This document shows positions 53,901-62,110 of a DNA stretch of 64,000 bases, piece after piece. The position numbers and the translations under genes are program-made. The DNA comes from Clostridium rectalis. GTDB lineage: Bacteria > Bacillota > Clostridia > Clostridiales > Clostridiaceae. Below the pieces are notes generated by a model. The model worked only from the letters and a program-made list of their open reading frames with translations. It ran no database searches and had not been told where the DNA came from. The stretch covers positions 248,001 to 312,000 of the forward strand of contig NZ_UYZZ01000001.1 of the NCBI RefSeq assembly GCF_900626095.1. The letters run 5' to 3'. The number at the start of each line of letters is the position of its first letter. The first letter of the stretch is position 1.

Positions 53901-54386
53901 GATAATAAAGTAGGATGGATTGCAGTATCAGGGATAAAGGTTAAATATGATTTAAGTAGACCTTTTGGAAATAGAATATATGAAATGAGATTATGTGATG
54001 ATTCAAAGGTTGATATGAATAAATACTATAAGGTAGTAACTAACGATTTTATGGCTGCCAATGGAGACAATTATGATTTTACAGCAGCTAAAAACTTGAG
54101 AGATACTAATTTACCTATAAGGGATGCTTTAATAAAAGAATTAAAATTTGTTGAAAATCTTTCAGTGAAAAGAAAGAACTACTTAACTGAAGGGAAGGCA
54201 TCTAATAATAAACCAGAATTAAAGCCATCATCTAAAAAAGTAGTTTATACAGTAAAGAAGGGAGATTGTTTATATTCTATCGGAAGAAAATTCAAGGTAG
54301 ATTATAAAAAAATAGCTAATGAAAATAAAATTATAAATATAAATTTAATTTTTGAAGGCCAAAAATTAATAATACCTATAAGATAA
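50919..54386 (+). CDS. Surface nucleotide phosphatase with two catalytic units and LysM
   Basis: 1155 residues, ATG after AAAGGGGAGG. Signal peptide ~1-29. Unit 1 (~34-590) has metallophosphatase motifs SDTHG, DAGDTVQ and GNHEF plus a 5'-nucleotidase C-terminal domain, like 2',3'-cyclic-nucleotide phosphodiesterases. Unit 2 (~608-1085) has NDYHG, GAGDLYQG, GNHEFDWG, a SAHTHEV motif and LTNGGGLR, like 5'-nucleotidases. A C-terminal LysM (~1108-1155; YTVKKGDCLYSIGRKF) binds peptidoglycan. The two-unit layout resembles B. subtilis YfkN. It would scavenge phosphate and nucleosides from extracellular nucleotides. Confidence 0.93.
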   Translation: MFNKLRKWTSYLVAIFMMSGILMPLNVEAATKIVNIQIIATSDTHGKFLPYEYATNSENNSGSMAQIATVIKKLKRDNPNTIVVDAGDTVQDNSASLFLNDKIHPMIYAMNEIGYDTWTFGNHEFNYGIHTLEKISSTFKGTSLCGNVYKKNGERLEKPYKIIEKAGVKIAIVGMTTPNITKWDVENLKDYNVKDPIKETKKVISEVKNKVDAIVAVVHMSEGEEYNNKSSSAIELAKLCPELSLIVSAHEHKPVDGVKYNNTLLVENKNLAQTLSKIDIKFTKKNGKFVIQDKSKDISSKIIWIQDQDTKTINYEKDKELTDKLMPYHERALQDANKIIGELKGGNLIKDDEIKGIPTSQIEENPMIDLINKVQMHYGNADISAAAAFRSDANMKEGKIKKSDTSLIYKYDNTLYILEINGKQLKQYMEWSANYYNTYRTGDLTISFNEKVRGYNYDMFSGIKYDIDISKEPGKRIVNLRKMDNSLIKDTDVFKLAINNYRANTHLLNPSAGIFKEGNMPKVIAKDIYNGKAIRDMIGEYIINEKNGVLTPEKNQNWKIIGNNWSEPKRRDLIKFINEGIIKIPRSKDGRTPNVAAITESELEDAKNTKIINIISFNDYHGVVKESGKDVGIAKFVDAIKKDKKENKNTIVVGAGDLYQGTALSNLNYGAPINEMVKSMDMVVSAVGNHEFDWGTEKIAKWADEGEFNFLASNIYSKKTGEPVNWAKPYKIIEIDGVKIGFIGLATPETEFKSKPTNIKELDFKDFKVAAKEWTRKLRSGELKEGKADVVIALTHLGSIQDKKTNIITGEAEELAKANVGVDAIISAHTHEVVCGKVNKIPIIQSGKNGRNYGKMRIAFNTKTNKVNVKLQVVDLASQVKTLSEDEMGKSIVKKYEEASKSKLDEIVAVTDKELSHDRYGGPSILGEWVCQVMAKESNADIALTNGGGLRCPIEKGNITVGKLYQLMPFDNTLYTMELKGSELKKIVENGIGNDNKVGWIAVSGIKVKYDLSRPFGNRIYEMRLCDDSKVDMNKYYKVVTNDFMAANGDNYDFTAAKNLRDTNLPIRDALIKELKFVENLSVKRKNYLTEGKASNNKPELKPSSKKVVYTVKKGDCLYSIGRKFKVDYKKIANENKIININLIFEGQKLIIPIR

Positions 54387-54418
54387 AATAAAACCTTGCT
54401 TATGCAAGGTTTTATTTT
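54385..54418. terminator. Bidirectional terminator
   Basis: AAAATAAAACCTTGC and GCAAGGTTTTATTTT, a perfect 15-bp stem between convergent genes, overlapping the end of the channel gene. Confidence 0.9.
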
Positions 54419-55278
54419 GTTTCTATATTAGAATTTAAATTTACAATTTTTTCATTACACAAATTTTTTCTGTATACCGACCAATATAAAGTGGCAACTA
54501 GAACACTACCTCCAACTATATTACCTAAAGTTACCCATAGAAGATTATGGGATATATTTAACATGTTTATATTCGAAAGTTGGTTAATATTTAAAGAAAG
54601 GTTGGTTAAATAATTAGGATTGTTTTTAGCCAAAAGTCCAATAAACAAAAAATACATATTAGCTACACTATGTTCAAACCCAGAGATAACAAAAGCCATA
54701 ATAGGAAACCATATTATAGATATTTTACTTATAATATCTTTGGCTGCAAAGGAGCCCCACACAGTTAAGCAAACAATAAAATTGCATAATATTCCACTGA
54801 AGAATGCTTTGGAACTTGAAAGTATACTTTTGGTATAGGCGGTTTTTATAGCAAAGCTCCCTAATTTACCAGAGTTTACATCTAAAGAACCACTATAATA
54901 TATTAATAAGACTATTAATAAGGAACCTACAAAATTTGCTATATATACTAAAATCCAATTTTTCATCATTTCTTTAAAAGTAATTCTTTTTTCTAAAACA
55001 GCGGTGACCATTAAAGAATTACCAGTAAAAAGTTCAGCACCACAAATTATAACTAGCATCAATCCTACAGGAAAGATCATTCCAGCCAATAGTTTTGAAA
55101 TAGAAAAATTTGTGACATTATGAGAGACTATAGCTGAAGAAAAACCACCTATGGCAATAAAGGCACCAGCTAATATACCGAGTATTAACATTTGTTTAGA
55201 AGATAGATTAGCTTTAGATATAGCTGAATTAATATTTTCTTTACATAAATCATTTGGCTTTAACATTCTTTTTTCCAT
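54412..55278 (-). CDS. Formate/nitrite channel (FocA/NirC family)
   Basis: 288 residues with six membrane segments. Family signatures: GAFIAIGGFSSAI, FPVGLMLVIICGAELFTGNS, and the pore-near ICNFIVCLTVWGSF. Such pentameric channels pass formate, nitrite or hydrosulfide; the substrate cannot be told from sequence alone. Start ATG after AAAGGGGGATTTTC. No formate-lyase or nitrite-reductase gene is adjacent. Confidence 0.92.
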   Translation of the reverse strand: MEKRMLKPNDLCKENINSAISKANLSSKQMLILGILAGAFIAIGGFSSAIVSHNVTNFSISKLLAGMIFPVGLMLVIICGAELFTGNSLMVTAVLEKRITFKEMMKNWILVYIANFVGSLLIVLLIYYSGSLDVNSGKLGSFAIKTAYTKSILSSSKAFFSGILCNFIVCLTVWGSFAAKDIISKISIIWFPIMAFVISGFEHSVANMYFLFIGLLAKNNPNYLTNLSLNINQLSNINMLNISHNLLWVTLGNIVGGSVLVATLYWSVYRKNLCNEKIVNLNSNIETK

Positions 55279-55449
55279 GAAAATCCCCCTTTGTATTATT
55301 GCAAATAGTACTTTGAATTACAAAAAAATTATAATAGTGAAAATTAATATATATTTTATTATATTAGCATAATAAGGTCTTGTCAAAATTTTCAGTAAAT
55401 TATCATTGTAGAGTTTTACTATAATAAAGCTATTTTAGTATATTAAAAT

Positions 55450-55482
55450 GAACTGTCTAAAGAATTCTCTACAAGACAGTTC
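55450..55482. terminator. Hairpin after the methyltransferase gene
   Basis: GAACTGTCT (55450-55458) and AGACAGTTC (55474-55482), 13 bases beyond the metH-like stop on the minus strand; the T run is weak. Confidence 0.5.
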
Positions 55483-55495
55483 AGCTGGTTTTAAA

Positions 55496-57199
55496 CTATA
55501 TAAACTTTCTATATTTATCTATAAAATTCATACAGCCTTCATCTAAATTGCTAAGAACTTTAAAACAGTCTATTGTTTCCATTATATCTTTTGAGCTAGT
55601 ATCCACAATAACTGCATCAACTCCATAGATTAAAGCTGCTGCTAAAAATGTTCTATTTAAACTTTTTCTTAAGGGAAGTCCAAAGGAAACATTACTTATA
55701 CCAAGTACCGTTTTTACTTTTAATTTTTCCTTAACCATTTTTAATGATTTTAAACATTCTAAAGTTTTTTCTTGATATACTGATGTTGGTAAAACAAGGC
55801 AATCTATTAATAAGTCTTCTTTAGGAATACCATAGGATAATGCGCAGGCAACCATTTTTTCAGCTATTTTAAATCTATCTATAGCAGTTGAAGGTATGCC
55901 ATTTTCATCTAATGTTAAGCATATAATACAAGCACCATATTTTTTTGCTAAAGGAAATATTCTTTCCATTACTTTTAATTGCCCATTTATAGAGTTTATA
56001 ATAGGCTTTCCATTATATATTCTTAAAGTATCTTCAAATATATTTATGTTGGAACTATCAATTTGTAATGGAATGTTTATTGAACTTTGGATTTCTTTTA
56101 TGCACTTAAGCATTGAGCTTTTTTCGTCTATTTCAGGTATTGCTACATTTATATCCAATATATCTGCACCAGACTCTTTTTGTTCAATGGCTTCATCAAC
56201 TATAGTATCTATATCTTTATTTATTAAAGCTTTTTTTAAGTAATCTTTTCCTGTAGGATTAATTCGTTCTCCTATAACTGTCATATTGTTATCTAAAATT
56301 ACAGTTTTACTTCCAGAGGATACTGCAGAAATATGATTATTCTTTATTTTTTTAAAGGGAATATCTAATAATGCATTTTTTAAGGCTTTGATATGGCTAG
56401 GAGTTGTACCACAGCAGCCACCTAATATGGAAATACCTTTTTGTGCGAAGGTTTTCATTATACTTGAAAAGTTTTCACAAGTTATATCATAACTTTGATG
56501 GTTTTTATTTAATTTGGGTATTCCTGCATTAGGTTGTACAATTATAGGAATTTCACTGTAATTAATTAGTTCATCAACTAGTGGAATCATATCACTAGGT
56601 GTTAATGAACAATTTATACCTAAAGCATCTACACCTAGTCCTTGAAGTACATTTACCATAGTTAAAATATCTGCTCCAGTTAATGTTCTTTTATTTTTAT
56701 CTAAGGTTAAAGTACAAAATATTGGTAATTTGGAATTTTCTTTTGCGGCTAAAATCGCAGCTTTGGCCTCATATAAATCACACATAGTTTCTATTAGTAT
56801 TATATCTACCCCAGAGTTATACCCGCAAATAATTTGTCTTTTATATATATTATAGGCATCATTAAAGGATAATTCTCCTAAGGGTTCTATTAATTTTCCA
56901 ATTGGACCTATATCTAATGCTATTAGATTTTGATTTGAAACTTTTTTTGCTATTTTTACAGCACTGTTTATTATTTCTTCAACAGAATAATCATACTTAG
57001 ATAATTTTAATTCATTTGCTCCGAAAGTATTGGTGGTTATTATATCTGAACCTGCCTTTAAATAAGATCTATGTAAATTCTCTACAACAGTAGGGTTAGT
57101 TATATTAAGTATTTCAGGGATTTGACCAGAGTAAGACGAATATTTTTGTAGGTTAGATCCCATAGCACCGTCTAAGATTAAAAAGTTATCTATATCCAT
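55496..57199 (-). CDS. Short MetH: homocysteine and folate domains, no cobalamin domain
   Basis: 567 residues. N-terminal homocysteine-binding barrel (~1-285) with zinc ligands C197 (LGINCSLTP) and C262/C263 (LGGCCGTTP). Second barrel (~300-567) is the pterin/methyl-THF-binding domain (VIGERINPTGKDYL, GADILDINVAIPEID). Full MetH continues with cobalamin-binding and reactivation domains; here the gene stops after the pterin barrel. The corrinoid must come on another protein. Start ATG after AAGGATGTG. It links to the folate and corrinoid uptake genes in the window by metabolism only. Confidence 0.92.
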   Translation of the reverse strand: MDIDNFLILDGAMGSNLQKYSSYSGQIPEILNITNPTVVENLHRSYLKAGSDIITTNTFGANELKLSKYDYSVEEIINSAVKIAKKVSNQNLIALDIGPIGKLIEPLGELSFNDAYNIYKRQIICGYNSGVDIILIETMCDLYEAKAAILAAKENSKLPIFCTLTLDKNKRTLTGADILTMVNVLQGLGVDALGINCSLTPSDMIPLVDELINYSEIPIIVQPNAGIPKLNKNHQSYDITCENFSSIMKTFAQKGISILGGCCGTTPSHIKALKNALLDIPFKKIKNNHISAVSSGSKTVILDNNMTVIGERINPTGKDYLKKALINKDIDTIVDEAIEQKESGADILDINVAIPEIDEKSSMLKCIKEIQSSINIPLQIDSSNINIFEDTLRIYNGKPIINSINGQLKVMERIFPLAKKYGACIICLTLDENGIPSTAIDRFKIAEKMVACALSYGIPKEDLLIDCLVLPTSVYQEKTLECLKSLKMVKEKLKVKTVLGISNVSFGLPLRKSLNRTFLAAALIYGVDAVIVDTSSKDIMETIDCFKVLSNLDEGCMNFIDKYRKFI

Positions 57200-57391
57200 A
57201 TAATCACATCCTTAAAAATTATTTTATATAATAATTATAACTGTTGACAAAGTAAAAATATACAAATAACATATAATAAATTTTGTAAAAGTATAAGTTT
57301 GAAAATATAGACTAACATATTTATATAATGTAAAATATTAAATTATTAATATGTTAAAATTTATTAGATTTATTTTAAGGAGTGATAAAAT

Positions 57392-57898
57392 ATGATTTAT
57401 AAATTTAAAAATTTACAGCCCAATATACATGAAAGCTGCTTTATTGCTAAAAGTTCGGATTTAATTGGTAGTGTGATTTTAGGAGAAAATTCTAGTGTAT
57501 GGTTTGGAAGTGTAATAAGAGGAGATAGTAATAATATAGTTGTTGGAGAAAATACAAATATTCAGGATAATTGCACACTACACGTGGATAGCAATGCTGA
57601 GCTTAAAATAGGAGATAATGTAACTATAGGTCATAATGTAATTTTACACGGATGTAATATTGGGAACTGTTCTTTAATAGGTATGGGAAGCATTATATTG
57701 AATAACGCTAGAATAGGTGAAAATACTATAGTTGGAGCTAAAAGTTTAGTTACTCAAGATAAAGAGATTCCTTCAGGAGTGCTGTGTATAGGTAGCCCAG
57801 CAAAGGTTGTAAGAAATCTTACAGAAGATGAAATAAGAAATTTAAAATATAGTGCAGATCACTATGTTCAATTGGCAGATATGTATAAGAATATTTAA
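57392..57898 (+). CDS. Gamma-carbonic-anhydrase-like hexapeptide protein
   Basis: 168 residues, ATG after AAGGAGTG. Left-handed beta-helix hexapeptide repeats across the middle (VILGENSSVWFGSVIRGDSN). The three zinc histidines of the gamma family appear to be present in LHVDSN, IGHNV and LHGCN. Members hydrate CO2 or are inactive structural relatives; activity is not provable here. Stand-alone gene. Confidence 0.9.
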   Translation: MIYKFKNLQPNIHESCFIAKSSDLIGSVILGENSSVWFGSVIRGDSNNIVVGENTNIQDNCTLHVDSNAELKIGDNVTIGHNVILHGCNIGNCSLIGMGSIILNNARIGENTIVGAKSLVTQDKEIPSGVLCIGSPAKVVRNLTEDEIRNLKYSADHYVQLADMYKNI

Positions 57899-57977
57899 GT
57901 CTATGTTTATAAATCTCATTTCTGGATAGAATCATAAAAGAGCGTCACGCTAATAGAAAATAATCAGAGGTGAGAAT

Positions 57978-58319
57978 ATGAATAAGGTATTACTTATAGG
58001 TAGACTTACAAAAGATTGTGAGGTAAAATATACTTCTCAAATGGGTAATCCATTTTTAAACTTTACTCTGGCGGTACAGAAACCCTATAATAAAAACAAA
58101 GAAAATAGAGACGCAGATTTTATACGTATTATATATTGGAAGAAATGGTGTGAATCTTTGGCACCTTATTTAACTAAAGGGAAATTAATAAGTATTTTTG
58201 GAAGAATCAGTGTAAAGTCTTTTACAGATAAAGATGGGGAAAAGAAGTTTATGACTGAAATTGTTGCTGAGGAAATACAATTTATAGATTCATCTAGTTC
58301 TAAGGAAAAAAGTAGTTAA
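57978..58319 (+). CDS. ssb: Short single-stranded DNA-binding protein
   Basis: 113 residues, ATG after AGAGGTGAG. OB fold with MNKVLLIGRLTKDCEVKYTS, FTLAVQKPYNKN and KLISIFGRISVKSF. It is shorter than the replicative SSB (~150-170) and lacks the acidic DDDIPF-type tail; the end is SSSSKEKSS. This is the profile of secondary SSBs such as SsbB for competence or plasmid functions. Probably not the essential SSB. Confidence 0.88.
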   Translation: MNKVLLIGRLTKDCEVKYTSQMGNPFLNFTLAVQKPYNKNKENRDADFIRIIYWKKWCESLAPYLTKGKLISIFGRISVKSFTDKDGEKKFMTEIVAEEIQFIDSSSSKEKSS

Positions 58320-58353
58320 ATTTACATACAGGGTTATGGTTAATAAGAACATA

Positions 58354-58382
58354 AAAGGTAGGATTTAAAAAGTCCTACCTTT
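58354..58382. terminator. Bidirectional terminator
   Basis: AAAGGTAGGA and TCCTACCTTT (perfect 10-bp stem) between convergent ssb and degV genes. Confidence 0.85.
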
Positions 58383-58437
58383 AATCATATTATTATAAAA
58401 AATTAATAACTATAAGATTTAATAAGTGCAAATAATA

Positions 58438-59310
58438 TTAAAATATACGTTCTTTTCCTAAAAAGCATATAGAAAGCATGTTTTCTCCTGTATGAGAAGC
58501 AAGTACTGGTCCTACATAATTCATTAATACATTCTTTATTTTGTATTCTTTAATTAAAAGTTCTTTCAAATGCAAAGCATCTTCAATACAATCACCATGT
58601 GTTATTCCTATAACTTCATTTTCGATATTAGTAAAGTTATCCTCAAATGCTTTTACTAATGACTTAATTGCTTTTTTCCTCCCCCTAATATTATATGGAT
58701 TTATTAATTCTCCTTTTTTATTTATAAATATTATGGGTTTTATATTTAATAAAGTTCCTATGGTTGCAGAAGTAGAGGACAATCTACCTCCCCTTTTTAG
58801 ATGCATAAGATTATCTACCATAAACCAATGATTCATTTTTAATATATTTGTTTCTAACCAATATAATACATCATTTTTTGAGGCACCTAATTTTAACATC
58901 TCTATAGCTTTGTATACCAAAATTCCTTCACCTATAGAAGCACTTTTACTATCTACTATATTTATATCTGCATTTGGTATCTCTTCTATTATTTGATTTT
59001 TGGCTATTAATGCACTGTTTATGCAACCACTAATAGCAGAAGACATACCGATATATATAATTGATTTTCCCTCGTGTACGTATTTTCTAAAAATTTTCTC
59101 AAATGTATATGTATTTATTTGAGAAGTTTTAGGCATTTCTCCCTGCCTTAAACTATTATAGAACTTTTTATAGTCAAGTGTATTACCGAAATCGTCTTTA
59201 AAATCTCCATAACTTAGGTGGCAAGTTAAGCTTAAATAAGGAATATTATTCTCTTTTATATAACTTAGTGGTAAATCGCAACTAGAATCTGTTAATATTA
59301 CTATGTCCAT
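58438..59310 (-). CDS. DegV-family fatty-acid-binding protein
   Basis: 290 residues from ATG 59310 after AAGGAGAG; a TTG at 59334 is upstream of that site. N-terminal IVILTDSSCDLPLSYIKENN, then PKTSQINTYTFEKIF, GMSSAISGCINSA and the C-terminal SHTGENMLSICFLG. DegV/FakB proteins bind a fatty acid for phosphorylation by FakA kinase. No fakA gene is adjacent. Confidence 0.93.
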   Translation of the reverse strand: MDIVILTDSSCDLPLSYIKENNIPYLSLTCHLSYGDFKDDFGNTLDYKKFYNSLRQGEMPKTSQINTYTFEKIFRKYVHEGKSIIYIGMSSAISGCINSALIAKNQIIEEIPNADINIVDSKSASIGEGILVYKAIEMLKLGASKNDVLYWLETNILKMNHWFMVDNLMHLKRGGRLSSTSATIGTLLNIKPIIFINKKGELINPYNIRGRKKAIKSLVKAFEDNFTNIENEVIGITHGDCIEDALHLKELLIKEYKIKNVLMNYVGPVLASHTGENMLSICFLGKERIF

Positions 59311-59442
59311 TTCATCACTCTCCTTAAAATACAATTGGTATTATTATATACTTATAAGTCTAATTATAAATATATTCTATAAAGTATAAAAGTAGTCCTT
59401 TTTATATTATTGAAAAATAGCTTGGAATTTATTATACCACTA

Positions 59443-59469
59443 TTAAGTTTATATTACATAGTACGATAA
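59443..59469 (+). promoter_or_regulatory. Sigma-D-like promoter of the third flagellin
   Basis: TTAA (59443-59446), 16 bases, ACGATAA (59463-59469), 38 bases before the start. One base off the -35 word of the other sites. Confidence 0.55.
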
Positions 59470-59506
59470 AAATAAAGAATTAAATTATATATGGAGTGAT
59501 TAGTAA

Positions 59507-60391
59507 ATGAGATTAAATCATAATCTAACGTCTTTAAATATATATAGAGAGTATGGAAAAAATTTAAAAAGTCAAAGTACAGCTTTATCTAGAATATCCT
59601 CAGGATTAAAGATTATAAAATCAGGAGATGACCCAAATAAAATAGCAAAAAGTGAAAGAATGAGGCTTCAGGTAAGAGGGCTTCAAATGGCTCAAAGAAA
59701 TGTTCAAGATGGAGCTAGTATGATGCAAACTGCGGATGGGGCATTAAGTAGTATAAATTCTATACTATTAAGAATTAGAGAACTATCTGTTCAATCTGGT
59801 AGCGGAAGTAATAGTGATTCTGATAAAGAGGAAATAAAAAATGAAATTAATGAAATGGTTGAGACTTACAAGGATATAGTAAATAATACTGAATTTAATG
59901 GAGTAAAGCTTTTTAAAAGTGAACAGGAAAAGCCTATGCAGATAGGATCTGATGTGGGAGAAGTAATGGACATAAAATTTTACGACTTATCCGCAGATAA
60001 AGTAGGGGTGTATAAACTGGATAATAACGGTACTAAGGTTATAGATGATAATAAAACTTTAGAAAGTCTAAAAAAAATGGATCCTAAGGAAAAAGATTTT
60101 GCAAATAGGGCTTTAGAAATAGTTGATGCAGTTTCTGAAAAAGTAGTGGATACAAGAAGTAAATATGGAGCATTGTCAAATAAATTTGAGAGCACCTATA
60201 AAAATTTGGGGGAATTTGAAGAGATTACACAAAGAAATGAGAGTAGTTTAAGAGATGCAGATATAGCAGAAGAAATGATGGATTATGCTAAAACTTCTAT
60301 TTTAATAGATGCTGGTAATGCTATGATGGCACAAAGTAATAAATTTCCACAAGACATGCTTAGAATACTTGAAAATGTAAGAACTAGATAG
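59507..60391 (+). CDS. Flagellin-family protein, third copy
   Basis: 294 residues, ATG after TGGAGTGATT. Flagellin ends are present: MRLNHNLTSLNIYREYGKNL, RISSGLKIIKSGDDPNKIAK, and C-terminal RDADIAEEMMDYAKTSILID then AMMAQSNKFPQDMLRILENV. The N-terminus lacks the usual INxN..A motif and DDAAGLAIS reads DDPNKIAKS, so it is a divergent branch. The middle (~165-210) is short. It lies 0.5 kb upstream of flgB with its own sigma-D-like promoter and terminator. Confidence 0.92.
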   Translation: MRLNHNLTSLNIYREYGKNLKSQSTALSRISSGLKIIKSGDDPNKIAKSERMRLQVRGLQMAQRNVQDGASMMQTADGALSSINSILLRIRELSVQSGSGSNSDSDKEEIKNEINEMVETYKDIVNNTEFNGVKLFKSEQEKPMQIGSDVGEVMDIKFYDLSADKVGVYKLDNNGTKVIDDNKTLESLKKMDPKEKDFANRALEIVDAVSEKVVDTRSKYGALSNKFESTYKNLGEFEEITQRNESSLRDADIAEEMMDYAKTSILIDAGNAMMAQSNKFPQDMLRILENVRTR

Positions 60392-60396
60392 AGAGT

Positions 60397-60436
60397 AAAG
60401 ATAGAGATATATGGTAAAATTATCTCTATCTTTTTA
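60397..60436 (+). terminator. Terminator after the third flagellin
   Basis: AAAGATAGAGATA (60397-60409) and TATCTCTATCTTT (60421-60433), a perfect 13-bp stem followed by T. Confidence 0.92.
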
Positions 60437-60928
60437 TTGTTATATAATATATCAAAAAAATACAAATAACAACAATAATAATACAATTAAATGTTTGATA
60501 ATTAACATACTTTAATGTAAAATAAAGTTAGTTTATATTAAATGTTTCTATAAATGTCTATATTTATAAAAGTAAAAAGTGTACGAAAATAAAAGTATAA
60601 AATAAATTTTAATTTCAATATAAAAAGAATTAAAAACATATAGAAAAAAATGTTCAAATATTGTATAATAATTGTGGTAATGGTAATTTAATATAATTAG
60701 TATAAATAAAATGATATACATGAATATTATATTATAAATACAATAAAAATAAAATTAATCTATTATATTACAAATAAACATTTTTATTCATGACGGAATA
60801 TAGGGTTACATGGGAAAAAATCTATTAAAATGTAATTACATTAAATCTAAAATTTCATAAAAAATAATTTGTTATTTATAAGTATGAACTATTATGAAAA
60901 AAATGGCATGTTTTTGGAGGATGATATT
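60437..60928. other. AT-rich region upstream of the basal-body operon
   Basis: About 490 bases, extremely AT-rich, with no gene and no known riboswitch recognised. A TATAAT at 60664-60669 lacks a good -35 partner. The promoter of flgB should lie here. Confidence 0.5.
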
Positions 60929-61330
60929 ATGAAAGTTCAAAATATGGCACTAGATAGTAAAAATTATGATTTAATTAAAAAAGAATTACAGGCAAGCTCT
61001 ATAAGGGGTAGAGTTATAAGTAATAATTTATCTAATATTAACACTAAAGGATATAAAAGAAGATATGTTAAGTTTGAGGACACATTAAAAGAAAGTTTAA
61101 ATAATTTGGAATTAAGGACTACTAACAATAAGCATTTAAACACAGGGGAGGATTATGGAAGCATAAAAGTTGAACAGGACAAGGTATCAAGTATGAGGGA
61201 AGATGGCAATAATGTGGATTTAGATATTGAAAAGGTGAATCAAGCGGCAAATGCCCTTATGTATAATACTATGATTTCTCAATTAAATAATAGGCTGTCA
61301 ACTAAAAGATATATTATAAATGGTAGATAG
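60929..61330 (+). CDS. flgB: Flagellar rod protein FlgB
   Basis: 133 residues from ATG 60929 after TTGGAGGATG; ATGs upstream at 60884 and 60869 lack a site. Rod motif [20 protein letters not shown] near the N-terminus and C-terminal [20 protein letters not shown]. It forms the proximal rod. First gene of the basal-body operon. Confidence 0.94.
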   Translation: MKVQNMALDSKNYDLIKKELQASSIRGRVISNNLSNINTKGYKRRYVKFEDTLKESLNNLELRTTNNKHLNTGEDYGSIKVEQDKVSSMREDGNNVDLDIEKVNQAANALMYNTMISQLNNRLSTKRYIINGR

Positions 61331-61346
61331 GAAAGGGGATAGAATA

Positions 61347-61781
61347 TTGATAAAAGCATTTAGTGGTCTTAGAATAAGTGCAAGTGGGCTTTCGGCTGAA
61401 AGACTAAGAATGGATGTAATATCATCTAATATGGCAAATGTAAATACTACTAGGGGGGAAGATGGGAAAGCTTATAAAAGAAAAGTAGCTATATTTCAAG
61501 AGAATCTTGAAAGGGAGATAAATAAAAGTACAGGTACACTAGAGGAAAAACCTTTAGGTGTTAAAGCAGTGAAAGTTGAGGAGGATAAGTCAGAACTTAG
61601 AAGAGTTTACGATCCATCACATCCGGATGCAGATGAATCTGGGTATGTACTTATGCCTAATGTTAACATTTTAAATGAGATGGCAGATATGATAACAGCA
61701 GCTAGATCTTATGAGGCTAATGTAGACGCTATCAATTCACAAAAGAGTATGTTTGCTAAAGCGTTGGAAATAGGGAGGTAG
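61347..61781 (+). CDS. flgC: Flagellar rod protein FlgC
   Basis: 144 residues from TTG 61347 ([20 protein letters not shown]), six bases after AAGGGGAT; a start at 61320 would overlap flgB. Rod motif [20 protein letters not shown] and C-terminal [20 protein letters not shown]. Spaced 16 bases after flgB and 8 before fliE. Confidence 0.95.
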   Translation: MIKAFSGLRISASGLSAERLRMDVISSNMANVNTTRGEDGKAYKRKVAIFQENLEREINKSTGTLEEKPLGVKAVKVEEDKSELRRVYDPSHPDADESGYVLMPNVNILNEMADMITAARSYEANVDAINSQKSMFAKALEIGR

Positions 61782-61789
61782 ACGTATAA

Positions 61790-62095
61790 ATGAAGATTAA
61801 TGAATTTACACCGGACTCTAAAATTTTTGAAAGTAATAGTGTGGGGAATGTTATAAATAAAGAAAATAATGATAGTAATGTTTTTTTTACTATTTTGAAA
61901 GATAAATTAAATGAAGTAAATAATAAGCAGATTAGTGCAGAAAAGTTTACTTCGGATTTTATAAAAGGTGAAGATGTAGATGTACATGAAGTAATGATAA
62001 ACTCGGAGGAAGCAAAAATGTCTATGGAACTTGCAGTTCAAGTTAGAAATAAGATAGTAGAGGCTTATCAGGAGTTGAATAGAATGCAGTTATAG
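61790..62095 (+). CDS. fliE: Hook-basal body protein FliE
   Basis: 101 residues. The C-terminal FliE block is clear: DVHEVMINSEEAKMSMELAV then RNKIVEAYQELNRMQL. It joins the MS ring to the rod. Start ATG after GGGAGGTAGACG, within the flgC end. Confidence 0.93.
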   Translation: MKINEFTPDSKIFESNSVGNVINKENNDSNVFFTILKDKLNEVNNKQISAEKFTSDFIKGEDVDVHEVMINSEEAKMSMELAVQVRNKIVEAYQELNRMQL

Positions 62096-62110
62096 TAAGG
62101 AGTGCTAGAA

